The position numbers were made by a program, and so were the translations under genes. Positions 1-7,971 of a stretch of DNA of 34,676 nucleotides are shown here, one piece after another. The stretch's first letter is position 1. Every line of letters starts with the position of its first letter. Below the pieces are notes generated by a model. That model saw nothing but the letters and a program-made list of their open reading frames with translations, had not been told where the DNA came from and made no database searches. Source of the stretch: Bacteroidia bacterium (GTDB taxonomy: Bacteria; Bacteroidota; Bacteroidia; Cytophagales; Cyclobacteriaceae); assembly GCA_030430325.1 (NCBI GenBank), contig JAUIFR010000008.1:1-34676 (forward strand), written 5' to 3'.

Positions 1-1
1 A

Positions 2-571
2 ACTGGGGAGAGGCTTGTGCTGAATTGCATGCAACGTATGAGTGGCATTGCTACTTATACAAGTAAGCTCGCCAAGATGATCGCACATACGAATGCTAAA
101 CTTCTGGATACCCGAAAAACTACGCCTGGTATTCGAGCACTGGAAAAATGGGCTGTAAAAATTGGAGGGGGGCAAAATCATCGCTTCGGGCTATACGATA
201 TGGTCATGCTCAAGGACAACCATATTGATTTTGCTGGTGATATTGCTCAGGCCATTCGAGTCACTAACCAGTATCTTGCTGATCAGCAATTAAATATTCC
301 TATTGAAGTGGAAGTTCGGAACCTAGATGAGGTACAACAAGTAATGGAAGCAGGAAATATCCATCGCATATTATTGGATAATATGGGCCCTAAGATGTTG
401 AAAGAGGCCCTAAAAATTATTGATAATAAGTATGAAACGGAGGCGTCTGGAGGGATTAATGAGCAGACCATCGTACAAATTGCCCAGACCGGTGTAGACT
501 TTATTTCAGTTGGGGCTTTGACCCATTCTTATAAAAGCTTAGATTTGAGTTTGAAAGCAAAAATAGATTAA
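2..571 (+). CDS. nadC: Nicotinate-nucleotide pyrophosphorylase (carboxylating), 5'-truncated by window edge
   Basis: This enzyme makes nicotinate mononucleotide from quinolinate and PRPP, the step joining de novo quinolinate synthesis to NAD; it is cytosolic. The frame is open from base 2 with no start in the window, so the N-terminal third is missing. Visible family motifs are GERLVLNCMQRMSGIAT, then LLDTRKTTPGIRALEKWAV with the PRPP/quinolinate-binding Arg-Lys residues, KIGGGQNHRFGLYDMVMLKDNHI, EVEVRNLDEV, ILLDNM, EASGGI and the C-terminal VDFISVGALTHS. The stop lies 2 nt before the next start, so the two genes are probably co-transcribed. Identification is near certain; the GTG at 17 is an internal codon, not the start. 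Confidence 0.96.
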   Translation, partial: TGERLVLNCMQRMSGIATYTSKLAKMIAHTNAKLLDTRKTTPGIRALEKWAVKIGGGQNHRFGLYDMVMLKDNHIDFAGDIAQAIRVTNQYLADQQLNIPIEVEVRNLDEVQQVMEAGNIHRILLDNMGPKMLKEALKIIDNKYETEASGGINEQTIVQIAQTGVDFISVGALTHSYKSLDLSLKAKID

Positions 572-573
572 TC

Positions 574-1062
574 ATGATCGTAAAGACAAAAAAATACCAA
601 CTTGCCACCAAAAAATATATTAAAATGGGGCTTGTCAACGCAATAAAAGACCAGTGGTGGGTTATCCTAATTGCTTTAGCCATTGCTGGTGGTACCATTT
701 TTATTCCAACTACTCCTTGGTTTGTGATCGGAGCAGTATTAGCCTATGGGCTCTATGTGTTGTTCTGGTATATTCAGTTTGTGGGTGTAACCCAGCTCGA
801 CCAAAACAAAATCATGTTCAATAAGATGAACTACGAGATCAACAGCCAACACATCATGATGAAGCTTAGCTCCAAGCAAGGTATGCCCATAAAATGGGAT
901 CAAATTAAAAGTGCCAAAGTAGGCAAGGATAACATCATGTTGATCATCTCCAAAGGTCAGTTTATTTACTTGCCTAACAAGGTTTTTAACACCGAAAACG
1001 ACCGTAAATTTGTGGAGACGATCCTTAAGCGGAAAGGTTTTTTGAAGCAGCCCGCGAACTAA
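574..1062 (+). CDS. YcxB-like two-helix membrane protein
   Basis: A small inner-membrane protein of unknown function. Two transmembrane segments lie at about residues 27-43 and 49-70. A soluble C-terminal half (about 75-158) contains IKWDQIKSAKVGKDNIMLIISKGQF followed by an YLPNKVF strand and a basic helix, broken here by position only for display. This layout, two helices followed by a small beta-rich domain with a W-x-x-I...Y-x-P-x-x-x-F pattern, matches the YcxB-like family. The ATG follows the nadC stop after 2 nt, which suggests translational coupling. No role in NAD synthesis is implied by the sequence; the adjacency may be incidental. Confidence 0.72.
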   Translation: MIVKTKKYQLATKKYIKMGLVNAIKDQWWVILIALAIAGGTIFIPTTPWFVIGAVLAYGLYVLFWYIQFVGVTQLDQNKIMFNKMNYEINSQHIMMKLSSKQGMPIKWDQIKSAKVGKDNIMLIISKGQFIYLPNKVFNTENDRKFVETILKRKGFLKQPAN

Positions 1063-1064
1063 AT

Positions 1065-1086
1065 TTCAATGTATTTGGCAAAAATT
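1065..1086 (-). repeat. Dispersed palindromic repeat, one-arm form (copy 1)
   Basis: On the minus strand this reads close to the window consensus TCTGCAAAATATATTGAA, here with TTGCCAAATACATTGAA. It begins 2 nt after the stop of the YcxB-like gene and pairs with the full palindrome 28 bp further on. Confidence 0.55.
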
Positions 1087-1113
1087 GATCAAAAATGATA
1101 TTATGTCAAATAT

Positions 1114-1145
1114 AAATGAATGTATTTTGCAAAATACATTCATTT
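1114..1145. repeat. Perfect 32-bp palindrome, full form of dispersed repeat (copy 2)
   Basis: The two arms AAATGAATGTATTTTG and CAAAATACATTCATTT are exact reverse complements with no loop. It lies between convergent genes (stops at 1062 and 1171). The inner 26 bp match the copies at 22415-22440 and 31027-31052. It could act as a bidirectional terminator, a protein-binding site or a REP-like element; the sequence does not decide. Confidence 0.8.
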
Positions 1146-1170
1146 CTACATGATGTCCTAAATTCAAATA

Positions 1171-1647
1171 TTATGTATTAATGGGCAACGATTTACTATC
1201 CTTAAATGTTGAAAGTACAATCATCGACTCTAAATTATCAACCACATCAATATCACTTACCACCTCAAGCATCAACTTTTGGTAACTCGGGATATCTTTT
1301 GCTACAACTTTCAAAATAAAATCTGCTGATCCTGTTACATGATGGCACTCTACAATCTCATCAATATTGGATATAGCATCAATGAATTTTTTGATGGTAT
1401 CTTTATTATGACCTCGTAGTGTCACTTCTACAAAAGTGTTGACCCCTACACCTACTTTATTTGGGTCTAATTTAGCATGATAACTATTGATTACCCCCTT
1501 TGTTTCGAGCTTTTTAACCCGCTCTAATGTTGGTGCTGGGGAGAGGCCTACTTCCTTTGATAACTGCGCATTCGTGATCTTTCCATTTTGCTGTAGTATC
1601 GCTAGAATCTTTTTATCTATTGGGTCTAATTTAATTTTTTTATCCAT
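1171..1647 (-). CDS. Lrp/AsnC family transcriptional regulator
   Basis: A DNA-binding regulator of the feast/famine type, 158 residues, the usual length. Residues 7-65 form the winged helix-turn-helix (LDPIDKKILAILQQNGKITN, then AQLSKEVGLSPAPTLERVKK as recognition region). Residues 70-150 form the RAM ligand-binding domain, with VNTFVEVTL, HHVTGSADFILKVVA and a late LSTFKDS strand. Such proteins form octamers and sense amino acids. It is divergent from the glycosyltransferase/AhpD-like/ArsS trio with about 50 bp between start codons, so it may control that operon as well as itself (inference). No amino-acid metabolism gene adjoins it. Confidence 0.93.
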   Translation of the reverse strand: MDKKIKLDPIDKKILAILQQNGKITNAQLSKEVGLSPAPTLERVKKLETKGVINSYHAKLDPNKVGVGVNTFVEVTLRGHNKDTIKKFIDAISNIDEIVECHHVTGSADFILKVVAKDIPSYQKLMLEVVSDIDVVDNLESMIVLSTFKDSKSLPINT

Positions 1648-1664
1648 TTTTGATATTTTAAGCG

Positions 1665-1672
1665 CAAAGCTA
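1665..1672 (-). promoter_or_regulatory. Candidate -7 element for the Lrp-type gene
   Basis: On the minus strand this reads TAGCTTTG, fitting the Bacteroidota -7 consensus TAnnTTTG, 17 bp before the ATG at 1647. The upstream -33 region has TTTAC rather than a clear TTG, so support is partial. Confidence 0.35.
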
Positions 1673-1699
1673 ATATCTATTTATTAATTTAGTAAATTC

Positions 1700-3097
1700 T
1701 TGGCCCAAAATTATCTGAATAGTTATACAAAAAATATAACCTATATTTTGAGAATAAATCGCACTAAATTAACCCTTGCAGACATCCTGTTTTTTGTGCT
1801 CTCAGCATTGATTTATAGCTATCTATTTTATTTTGTAAATAGAGAAAATCACCTTGCCCTGTTTACTGGGTATACCTTGCTATTTGGCGGCTTATTAGGT
1901 TATTGGTACTATCATAAAGAAACATCCAGCTTAACCAAGTTTGTTTTATTAGCTATAATTTTACGCTTTATCCCCATTTTTGCTGTTCCGGCGCTCACGG
2001 ATGATTTTTATCGCTTTATTTGGGATGGTATACTGTTGTTGGAAGGTAAAAACCCGTACATGTACATACCTTCAGCCTTTGATACCACTACTTTAAGTAA
2101 GCTTCAGTTAGAGCTGCTTTCTAATATGAATAGCCCCTCATATCACTCTGTTTACCCTCCTGTATGCCAAGGGTTCTTTGCAATTGCCGCATTTATTGGT
2201 AATGGCTCAATAACTATGGCCTTGCTAACGTTACATTTTGAAATTTTAATTGCCGAAATCGGTAGTATTTTACTTATTCGAAAACTCATCAAAATTTATA
2301 AAGTAAAACCATCAAACGCCCACTTTTATTATTTCAACCCACTGATTATCATTGAATTAAACGGAAGCATTCATTTTGAGGCGTATATGATTTTTTTCGT
2401 GCTTTTAGGTATTTATTTTATTAAAAAAGCTAAAGTAGGGAGTGGCGCGTTATCATTTAGCCTAGGCATTTTAGTTAAATTACTTCCTGCTATGTTTGTA
2501 CCACTATTTTTTCAGCGATTGAGTAACAACAAAAATGTAAAGTTTATTCTTTACATATCTTTATTAATTATAGTATTTTGCATCCCATTTATCAACAAAG
2601 ATGCCATTATTGGGCTTTTTAAGGGCCTAGGCCTTTATTTTCAAAAGTTTGAATTTAATGCCAGCCTATACCATGCACTTTTGCAGGTTGGGTATTGGTT
2701 TAAAGGATATTATATCACACAATCTGCTAGTGTTATCATGCCAGTGACAGCAATGATCCTCATAGTTGGGTATATAAGTATCGAAAAATCAAAATTAAAT
2801 AGCACACTAGCCGTTTCTATGATGTGGGTTATGATTATATATATAATTTGCTCTTCCACCGTACACCCTTGGTATATTACCCCGATGGTAGCTTTTGGTA
2901 TATTCTCAAAAAGTCGAATTTATATTTGGTGGTCCTTTATTGTCTTTTATACTTATATTGGATATGGACCGGAAGGTTACACCGAAAATTACTATGTTAA
3001 AGCCATAGAATATATCGTTTTATTTGTATTGATTTATCAAGAATTAAAATATAAAGCGAAATCAATTTTTAACAAATCAAAAAAGCAGTACGCATGA
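1700..3097 (+). CDS. GT-C fold polytopic membrane glycosyltransferase
   Basis: An integral membrane protein of 465 residues with roughly 11-13 hydrophobic helices. The first large loop, about residues 98-112, carries ALTDDFYRFIWDG followed by LEGKNPY. This acidic DD plus R...WDG...G.NPY pattern is typical of GT-C glycosyltransferases that use polyprenyl-phosphate sugars (DUF2029/GT87 and mannosyltransferase-like families). The sugar and acceptor cannot be read from sequence. The only start available is TTG at 1700, or a later TTG near 1748; no ATG occurs until deep in the protein. Its stop overlaps the next start by 4 nt (ATGA), so it is translationally coupled to the AhpD-like/ArsS pair. A role in glycosylating the arsenosugar precursor, or in lipid or cell-wall glycosylation, is inference. 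Confidence 0.72.
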   Translation: MAQNYLNSYTKNITYILRINRTKLTLADILFFVLSALIYSYLFYFVNRENHLALFTGYTLLFGGLLGYWYYHKETSSLTKFVLLAIILRFIPIFAVPALTDDFYRFIWDGILLLEGKNPYMYIPSAFDTTTLSKLQLELLSNMNSPSYHSVYPPVCQGFFAIAAFIGNGSITMALLTLHFEILIAEIGSILLIRKLIKIYKVKPSNAHFYYFNPLIIIELNGSIHFEAYMIFFVLLGIYFIKKAKVGSGALSFSLGILVKLLPAMFVPLFFQRLSNNKNVKFILYISLLIIVFCIPFINKDAIIGLFKGLGLYFQKFEFNASLYHALLQVGYWFKGYYITQSASVIMPVTAMILIVGYISIEKSKLNSTLAVSMMWVMIIYIICSSTVHPWYITPMVAFGIFSKSRIYIWWSFIVFYTYIGYGPEGYTENYYVKAIEYIVLFVLIYQELKYKAKSIFNKSKKQYA

Positions 3098-3429
3098 ATA
3101 GCACCTATTACGATCCAGCAGATCTCAAAAAATTTGGTGAGATTGAAGAGTTTCAGCCTGACCTAGCCAAAAAGTTCTTTGACTATTATGGTGATGTATT
3201 TAGTGAAGGGGAACTTACTTCGCGTGAAAAATCATTAATCGCTTTAGCTGTATCTCATGCCATTCAGTGTCCTTATTGCATTGATGCTTACACGAGTGAC
3301 TCACTCGAAAAGGGTGCAAGTGAAGGCCAAATGATGGAAGCCGTACATGTTTCTGCTGCAATTCGTGGCGGAGCTTCGCTCGTACATGGTGTACAAATGA
3401 TGAATAAAGTTAAAAAAATAACAATGTAA
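3094..3429 (+). CDS. AhpD-like (carboxymuconolactone decarboxylase family) protein of arsenosugar loci
   Basis: A small all-helical protein of 111 residues of the AhpD/CMD superfamily. The central segment EKSLIALAVSHAIQCPYCID (about residues 44-63) holds the redox CxxC (Cys-Pro-Tyr-Cys) and is followed by the helix HVSAAIRGGASLVHG. Family members of this length with CPYC commonly sit beside ArsS and are called arsenosugar biosynthesis-associated peroxidase-like proteins. A thiol-reductant or peroxidase role for arsenic intermediates is plausible but unproven. It overlaps the glycosyltransferase by 4 nt and ends directly at the ArsS start (TAAATG). Confidence 0.88.
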   Translation: MNSTYYDPADLKKFGEIEEFQPDLAKKFFDYYGDVFSEGELTSREKSLIALAVSHAIQCPYCIDAYTSDSLEKGASEGQMMEAVHVSAAIRGGASLVHGVQMMNKVKKITM

Positions 3430-4470
3430 ATGGCTAGTTTAGCAAAGCAACAACATCCACTAGCAAGATCTGAGGCCCAGATTAATTTTCTTGAAAAAGA
3501 CTGTTTTATTGGACCAAGTTTTAAAGAAAAACTAGCTGAACAAGGCCTATTTCCACTAAAACCTACTGAAATTGAGATCTTTCAGATGAATTTGGGTAAA
3601 ATGTGCAACCAAACTTGTAGGCATTGCCATGTAGACGCTGGGCCTGACCGTAAGGAAATCATGACACAGGAAACCATGTTGCAATGCTTGGATCAAATTA
3701 AAAGTCATGGGCTTAAAGTGGTAGACCTTACAGGTGGTGCTCCTGAAATGAATCCGTACTTTAGATGGTTAGTAGAAGAGTTATCTTCATTAGGAGTGCA
3801 TATTATAGTGAGATGCAATTTGACTATTATTTTGGCAAACCCCAAGTTTCATGATTTACCCCAATTTTTTAAGACCAATAATATAGAAGTCATTTCATCA
3901 TTACCACATTTTACAGCTGTCAGGACAAATGCCCAAAGAGGGAGTCAGGTATTTGAGAAATCCATCCAGGCACTAAAACTATTAAATAAAGTTGGTTATG
4001 GACGAGAGCCCACATACCTATTAAATTTGGTATATAATCCAAGTGGAGCATTTTTACCTGGAGATCAGCTTGCCCTCGAAAAGGAATTTAAAACACGGTT
4101 AAAATCAACATATGATGTTGACTTTAACCAGCTTTTTACTATTACCAACTTACCTATTAGTAGATATTTAGATTATTTACAGCAAAGTGGTAATTATGAG
4201 GCTTATATGGAAAATTTAATTGCCACATATAACCCCACTGCAGCGAAAAACGTTATGTGTCGAAATACACTCTCCATCGGTTGGGATGGCTACCTTTATG
4301 ATTGCGATTTTAACCAAATGCTTGATATGAAGATTGTCACAAATAATTCAGGAACACATATTAGCAATATAGATTTCAAAAGTCTTCAATCACGAAATAT
4401 TCGAATTGGTCAGCACTGCTTTGGCTGTACAGCTGGTGCTGGCTCAAGTTGTGGCGGTGCTACGACGTAA
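3430..4470 (+). CDS. arsS: Arsenosugar biosynthesis radical SAM protein ArsS
   Basis: A radical SAM enzyme of 346 residues. In characterised homologues it adds a 5'-deoxyadenosyl group to dimethylated arsenic, giving the precursor of arsenosugars. The [4Fe-4S]/SAM motif is C59-x3-C63-x2-C66 within MNLGKMCNQTCRHCHVDAGP, followed by the SAM-binding VVDLTGGAPEMNP. The C-terminal half carries additional cysteines: VMCRNTLSIGWDGYLYDCDF and the family signature HCFGCTAGAGSSCGG at the extreme C-terminus. Length and both signatures match the family. It is the last gene of a tight three-gene operon. The methyltransferase arsM, needed to make its substrate, is not in the window. Confidence 0.93.
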   Translation: MASLAKQQHPLARSEAQINFLEKDCFIGPSFKEKLAEQGLFPLKPTEIEIFQMNLGKMCNQTCRHCHVDAGPDRKEIMTQETMLQCLDQIKSHGLKVVDLTGGAPEMNPYFRWLVEELSSLGVHIIVRCNLTIILANPKFHDLPQFFKTNNIEVISSLPHFTAVRTNAQRGSQVFEKSIQALKLLNKVGYGREPTYLLNLVYNPSGAFLPGDQLALEKEFKTRLKSTYDVDFNQLFTITNLPISRYLDYLQQSGNYEAYMENLIATYNPTAAKNVMCRNTLSIGWDGYLYDCDFNQMLDMKIVTNNSGTHISNIDFKSLQSRNIRIGQHCFGCTAGAGSSCGGATT

Positions 4471-4499
4471 ATAAATCTTCTGTCTAGTAATAATAAACA

Positions 4500-4521
4500 A
4501 ATTCTGCACAATTTATTCAAA
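4500..4521 (+). repeat. Dispersed palindromic repeat, one-arm form (copy 3)
   Basis: Reads TTCTGCACAATTTATTCAAA, close to the consensus. It lies in the convergent gap between arsS and the sirtuin gene and is inverted relative to the copy at 4534. Confidence 0.5.
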
Positions 4522-4533
4522 TTCTAAATTTAA

Positions 4534-4553
4534 TTCAATATATTTTGCCAATT
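4534..4553 (-). repeat. Dispersed palindromic repeat, one-arm form (copy 4)
   Basis: Reads TTCAATATATTTTGCCAATT on the plus strand and abuts the sirtuin stop codon at 4554. It forms an inverted pair with the copy at 4500-4521. Confidence 0.6.
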
Positions 4554-5246
4554 TCATGAATTATTTTTAGTTAACTTCTCCACCAATAATGGTAAACCTA
4601 CAGAGGCTTTTTCTGAAATAAACTCGATATTTCTTGATGGACTTAGTCTTGGTGTACCTGGATCAACTATATAAATCTCAGCCAGCGGTGGCACATACTC
4701 TATCAAACCAGCGGCTGGATAAACCTCTAATGATGTTCCTACAACAATAAAAACATCAGCCTGAGAAGACATCTCCATGGCTGGCTCTATCATAGGCACC
4801 ATCTCCCCAAACCATACAATATGTGGCCTTAGTTGACTGCCACGCTCACAAGTATCACCCCAGTTGAGCTCCCATCCATCAATCTCATAAACTAAATTGG
4901 GATCCGCCGTGCTTTGCGATTTGAACAACTCGCCATGTAAGTGGAGTATATTTTGAGAACCGGCCTGCTCATGCAAATTATCAATGTTTTGCGTAATAAT
5001 TTGCACATCAAAATGTTGTTCCAACTCAACCAGTGCAAGATGACCTGGGTTGGGCTTCACCTCCCTGGCATTCTTTCTTCTTTTATTATAAAAATCAAGC
5101 ACAAGCTGAGGGTTGCTCCGCCACCCTTCGGGTGACGCAACCTCTCTGATATCATGACCTTCCCATAGTCCCCCACTCCCTCTAAAAGTTGGAATACCGC
5201 TTTCTGCACTAATTCCCGCGCCTGACAATACCACTATTTTATTCAT
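4554..5246 (-). CDS. cobB: NAD-dependent protein deacylase, sirtuin class III type
   Basis: Removes acyl groups from lysines using NAD; cytosolic. With the ATG at 5246 the protein is 230 residues, the usual length, and starts MNKIVVLSGAGISAESGIPT. A longer frame to 5324 exists but would run through the divergent promoter region. Motifs: GAGIS...TFRG (NAD binding), TQNIDNLHEQAG, catalytic H104 in LHLHGELF, and Y53/R56 (YxxR), the pair associated with desuccinylase/demalonylase activity. The zinc-finger cysteines of classical sirtuins are absent: the stretch after LFKSQST has only one Cys before LRPHIVWFGE. Related Bacteroidota sequences share this loss as far as I recall. It is divergent from the SpoIIAA-like gene. 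Confidence 0.9.
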   Translation of the reverse strand: MNKIVVLSGAGISAESGIPTFRGSGGLWEGHDIREVASPEGWRSNPQLVLDFYNKRRKNAREVKPNPGHLALVELEQHFDVQIITQNIDNLHEQAGSQNILHLHGELFKSQSTADPNLVYEIDGWELNWGDTCERGSQLRPHIVWFGEMVPMIEPAMEMSSQADVFIVVGTSLEVYPAAGLIEYVPPLAEIYIVDPGTPRLSPSRNIEFISEKASVGLPLLVEKLTKNNS

Positions 5247-5372
5247 AAAAAGTTTCTTATTATTTATTAATAATAGTTCAATGTTTTGGTTAAAAGTACA
5301 CCCGTAATTGTAATAAAAAAACATGGTTTAAAGTTGACAAAAAATAATTTTATTTATACTAAAAAAATTAAA

Positions 5373-5765
5373 ATGGAAGAAAAAGTAATATTTGAAAACG
5401 ATTTTATGACCTATTACTTAGGTGAAAATTACATTTTTAGCTTTAATAAGCAATTTTCAAACGATGAACAATACAGGGTTAACTTAACTGAAATGATTAA
5501 CCAAGTTCAACAACAAAAGGTAACCAATATAATATTTGATGCTAAAAATTTTAAAGGCACAAGCCCTGCCAACCAAAAGTGGGTCATGGAACATTTTGTG
5601 CCTGAAGTGGTAAAGGCCGGTGTACGAAAAATTGCATTAATATTTCCTAAAGATGCATTTGGTCAATTTGCCCTTAAGAATTATATCAAATCAGCAGCTA
5701 AAGACATGGTAGAGCCTGATATGTTCGAAAACAAAGAGGAAGCCGTAGCTTGGGTTTGTAGTTAA
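5373..5765 (+). CDS. SpoIIAA-like / STAS-type small protein
   Basis: A soluble protein of 130 residues starting MEEKVIFENDFMTYYLGENY. The frame is open from 5286, but the extension is lysine-rich, uncharacteristic and lies in the sirtuin divergent region, so ATG 5373 is preferred. It has an alternating beta/alpha pattern: EDF-type strands, a VTNIIFDAKNF strand, then a helix, VRKIALIFPKDAFGQFALKN and a C-terminal EEAVAWV. This resembles STAS/SpoIIAA-like domains of single-domain proteins in Bacteroidota. No phosphorylatable serine or partner gene can be identified, so the role is unknown. Its TAA stop overlaps the TAA of the convergent decarboxylase gene through a shared TTAA. Confidence 0.65.
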   Translation: MEEKVIFENDFMTYYLGENYIFSFNKQFSNDEQYRVNLTEMINQVQQQKVTNIIFDAKNFKGTSPANQKWVMEHFVPEVVKAGVRKIALIFPKDAFGQFALKNYIKSAAKDMVEPDMFENKEEAVAWVCS

Positions 5766-7099
5766 TTTTGGTTAGATAAAAAATCATCAACTACCTTATT
5801 AAATTGATCTATCAGTTGATCTAAGTTTTTTTCATGTTCGGGTTTCATAAAGCAAGTTCGCAGGCACGTGATTACTTCACTGTCAGCATACTTTGGAAAT
5901 AAAACCGTGGGAAGTTTCACTAGCGCCAAGTATAGATGCTGTTGCTCAGCATACTTAAAAAATGCTTGTGCCAAAACAGATGCTTCTTGGGCAGACTCTG
6001 CTTCGAATGCCCAAACAACAATATCCAAAGATGGTTTGGGCCCAGCGACAAAATGCGGTGCATTTTCAATAAATTGATGCCATCGAATTGCCGTACTAAT
6101 ATTTTTAGATAACATTTTTGAAAAATCACCTCCCCTTACTAATGGGAGCATTTTCATAGTAGCCCAAAGGGCCACTGCAGCCGACCCAGGTCGTGAACAT
6201 TCAAGGCTAATTTCTCCAAGGTGTAAACTCTCTGAACTAAAATAAGTATAGGGAGAGTCATGCTTATAGTATTTGCCCACACGAGGATCCTTAAACAACA
6301 CACAACCGCAACCATATGGCTGTAGTCCATGCTTGTGTGGATCAATCACAATAGAATCAACTTGTTGCAGCTGCTGAAATTGCCTATCTATATTAAGTTC
6401 AAGATTATCCGCTAACGTAAAATAACCTCCATAGGCACAGTCCGCATGAATGAGAAAACCATATTGCTGCTGAAGTTCTAATATTCCTATTAACGGATCA
6501 ACACTTCCCAAAGCAGTTGTACCCATTGTTACCACCACTGTGCTTACTTTTTCTTTCTCCAACACGATCTTAAGCCGCTCAACATCCATACAACCAACGT
6601 TATTTGAACCAATTGCTTTAAATGGAATCTTGAGCACACCACAGATGCGCCGATGAGTATAATGTGCCTGCTCAGAAGCAACAATTATACCATCCCTGCG
6701 CTGGTGGCTTACCCAAAGTGCTTCTAAATTAGCCATAGTTCCCCCACTACACAAATGACCAAGCGGTTGTTCCCAGCCAAACATTACACCAATCTTTTGA
6801 ATGCATTCCTTCTCCATCGCTGAGCTAGCCCTCCCTCCATCGATCGCATGATTATTTGGGTTGATATATAAACTAAGCATATAGGCCAATCGAGCAATAG
6901 GGTGTGGTGGTTTGAGCATTTGCCCGAAATAATTGGGGTGATGGTAGGGGTAATTATTATGCATGGCAGTGGCTGTTTCAAGCATTACTTTTCTTAAGTT
7001 TTCAAGATCAATATCTTGACTAAATGCCGGGAGCTTGGCAAAGCCCACATTAAGTTTTGTAAGTGCCTCCTCTAATATACCTAAGTCTGATCCCATCAT
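5762..7099 (-). CDS. PLP-dependent group II amino-acid decarboxylase
   Basis: A pyridoxal-phosphate enzyme of 445 residues, related to glutamate, aromatic-amino-acid and 2,4-diaminobutyrate decarboxylases. Motifs in order: HPNYFGQM near residue 55, GHLCSGGTMANLEAL (cofactor phosphate binding), SEQAHYTHRRI (ring-stacking His), VVVTMGTTALGSVDP, HADCAYGGYF (Asp contacting the pyridine nitrogen) and VIDPHKHGLQPYGCG with Schiff-base Lys256. The substrate cannot be assigned; an amine or polyamine-type product is likely. The start is ATG 7099 or the next ATG at 7096. It converges on the SpoIIAA-like gene with a 4-nt overlap and is divergent from coaX. Confidence 0.88.
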   Translation of the reverse strand: MMGSDLGILEEALTKLNVGFAKLPAFSQDIDLENLRKVMLETATAMHNNYPYHHPNYFGQMLKPPHPIARLAYMLSLYINPNNHAIDGGRASSAMEKECIQKIGVMFGWEQPLGHLCSGGTMANLEALWVSHQRRDGIIVASEQAHYTHRRICGVLKIPFKAIGSNNVGCMDVERLKIVLEKEKVSTVVVTMGTTALGSVDPLIGILELQQQYGFLIHADCAYGGYFTLADNLELNIDRQFQQLQQVDSIVIDPHKHGLQPYGCGCVLFKDPRVGKYYKHDSPYTYFSSESLHLGEISLECSRPGSAAVALWATMKMLPLVRGGDFSKMLSKNISTAIRWHQFIENAPHFVAGPKPSLDIVVWAFEAESAQEASVLAQAFFKYAEQQHLYLALVKLPTVLFPKYADSEVITCLRTCFMKPEHEKNLDQLIDQFNKVVDDFLSNQN

Positions 7100-7245
7100 T
7101 TTTTCTTAGTTTTCCCTCGATTTACATTTTTATCATTAAATTTCCAATTCAATTACCACCTAGTATTTGATATGACAATTTGTATTTTTACAAGAAAAAG
7201 CTAGGTAATAGTACCGGTTTTTGTTGTATTTTATTAATATTTAAT

Positions 7246-7971
7246 TTGGTAAAATTAAACCAAACATATTGTGTAGATATTGGGAATACGGTTATTAAGG
7301 TAGCTATTTTTCAATCAGGTATCCTCATTCAACTTTTCCAATTAAAATCAATTGATGAGTTGATAAGTTGCTCGTGGTGGGGCACTGAGAAAATCATTAT
7401 TTCAAATGTAAGTGGGAAATCCATTCCACTTGATCGAAACAACAAAAATTTTACGATTTTATCTTATCAGACAGCTCTCCCGATTAAAATTAATTACGAT
7501 ACCCCTCATTCACTAGGAGTTGACCGTATTGCGGCTGCAGTAGGAGCCCACTCTCTGTTTCCAAAAGAAAATTGCCTTATTATTGATATTGGCTCATGCA
7601 TAACGTATGATTTAGTGGTAAACAGCATGTTTGATGGAGGATTTATTTCACCAGGTATCGACATGAGATTCAATGCCTTACATAATTTCACGGGAAATCT
7701 CCCCCAGCTAAGTTTTGATCCTAACCATACTGATTTCACAGGTAAAAATACTAAACAGGCCATGTTGGGGGGAGTCATGCTCGGGGCAGTTCATGAAATG
7801 GAGGGAATGATACGGCATTTTTTGACCCAAAACCAACCACTAAGGATAATTTTTTGTGGTGGACATGCCAAATATTTTGAAAGTAAAATAAAAGAACGCA
7901 TCTTTGTAGTTCCCGAATTAATTATGATTGGCCTAAATAGCATATTAGAGTATAATGAATCAGCGACGTAG
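7246..7971 (+). CDS. coaX: Type III pantothenate kinase
   Basis: Phosphorylates pantothenate in the first step of CoA synthesis; cytosolic dimer. Motifs: YCVDIGNTVIKVAIF (ATP phosphate loop) near the N-terminus, HSLGVDRIAAAVGAHSLFP (GxDR, substrate pocket), LIIDIGSCITYDLV (second ASKHA phosphate motif, with Ser-Cys where many homologues have Gly-Thr) and GGFISPGIDMRFNALHNFTG. The frame is open back to a TTG at 7180, but a second in-frame TTG at 7246 gives 241 residues and places DIGNT at the usual distance, so I prefer it; no ATG is available. It overlaps the following outer-membrane gene by 17 nt. Confidence 0.9.
   Translation: MVKLNQTYCVDIGNTVIKVAIFQSGILIQLFQLKSIDELISCSWWGTEKIIISNVSGKSIPLDRNNKNFTILSYQTALPIKINYDTPHSLGVDRIAAAVGAHSLFPKENCLIIDIGSCITYDLVVNSMFDGGFISPGIDMRFNALHNFTGNLPQLSFDPNHTDFTGKNTKQAMLGGVMLGAVHEMEGMIRHFLTQNQPLRIIFCGGHAKYFESKIKERIFVVPELIMIGLNSILEYNESAT

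Noticed and set aside
4554..5324. Longer sirtuin frame starting at 5324
   Set aside because: The extra 26 residues are not family-like and run across the divergent promoter region; the ATG at 5246 begins directly at the conserved MNKIVVLSGAG.
5334..5360. TTGACA ... TATACT resembling a sigma-70 promoter before the SpoIIAA-like gene
   Set aside because: The spacer is only 15 bp, the region is extremely AT-rich, and the other promoters here follow the Bacteroidota form.
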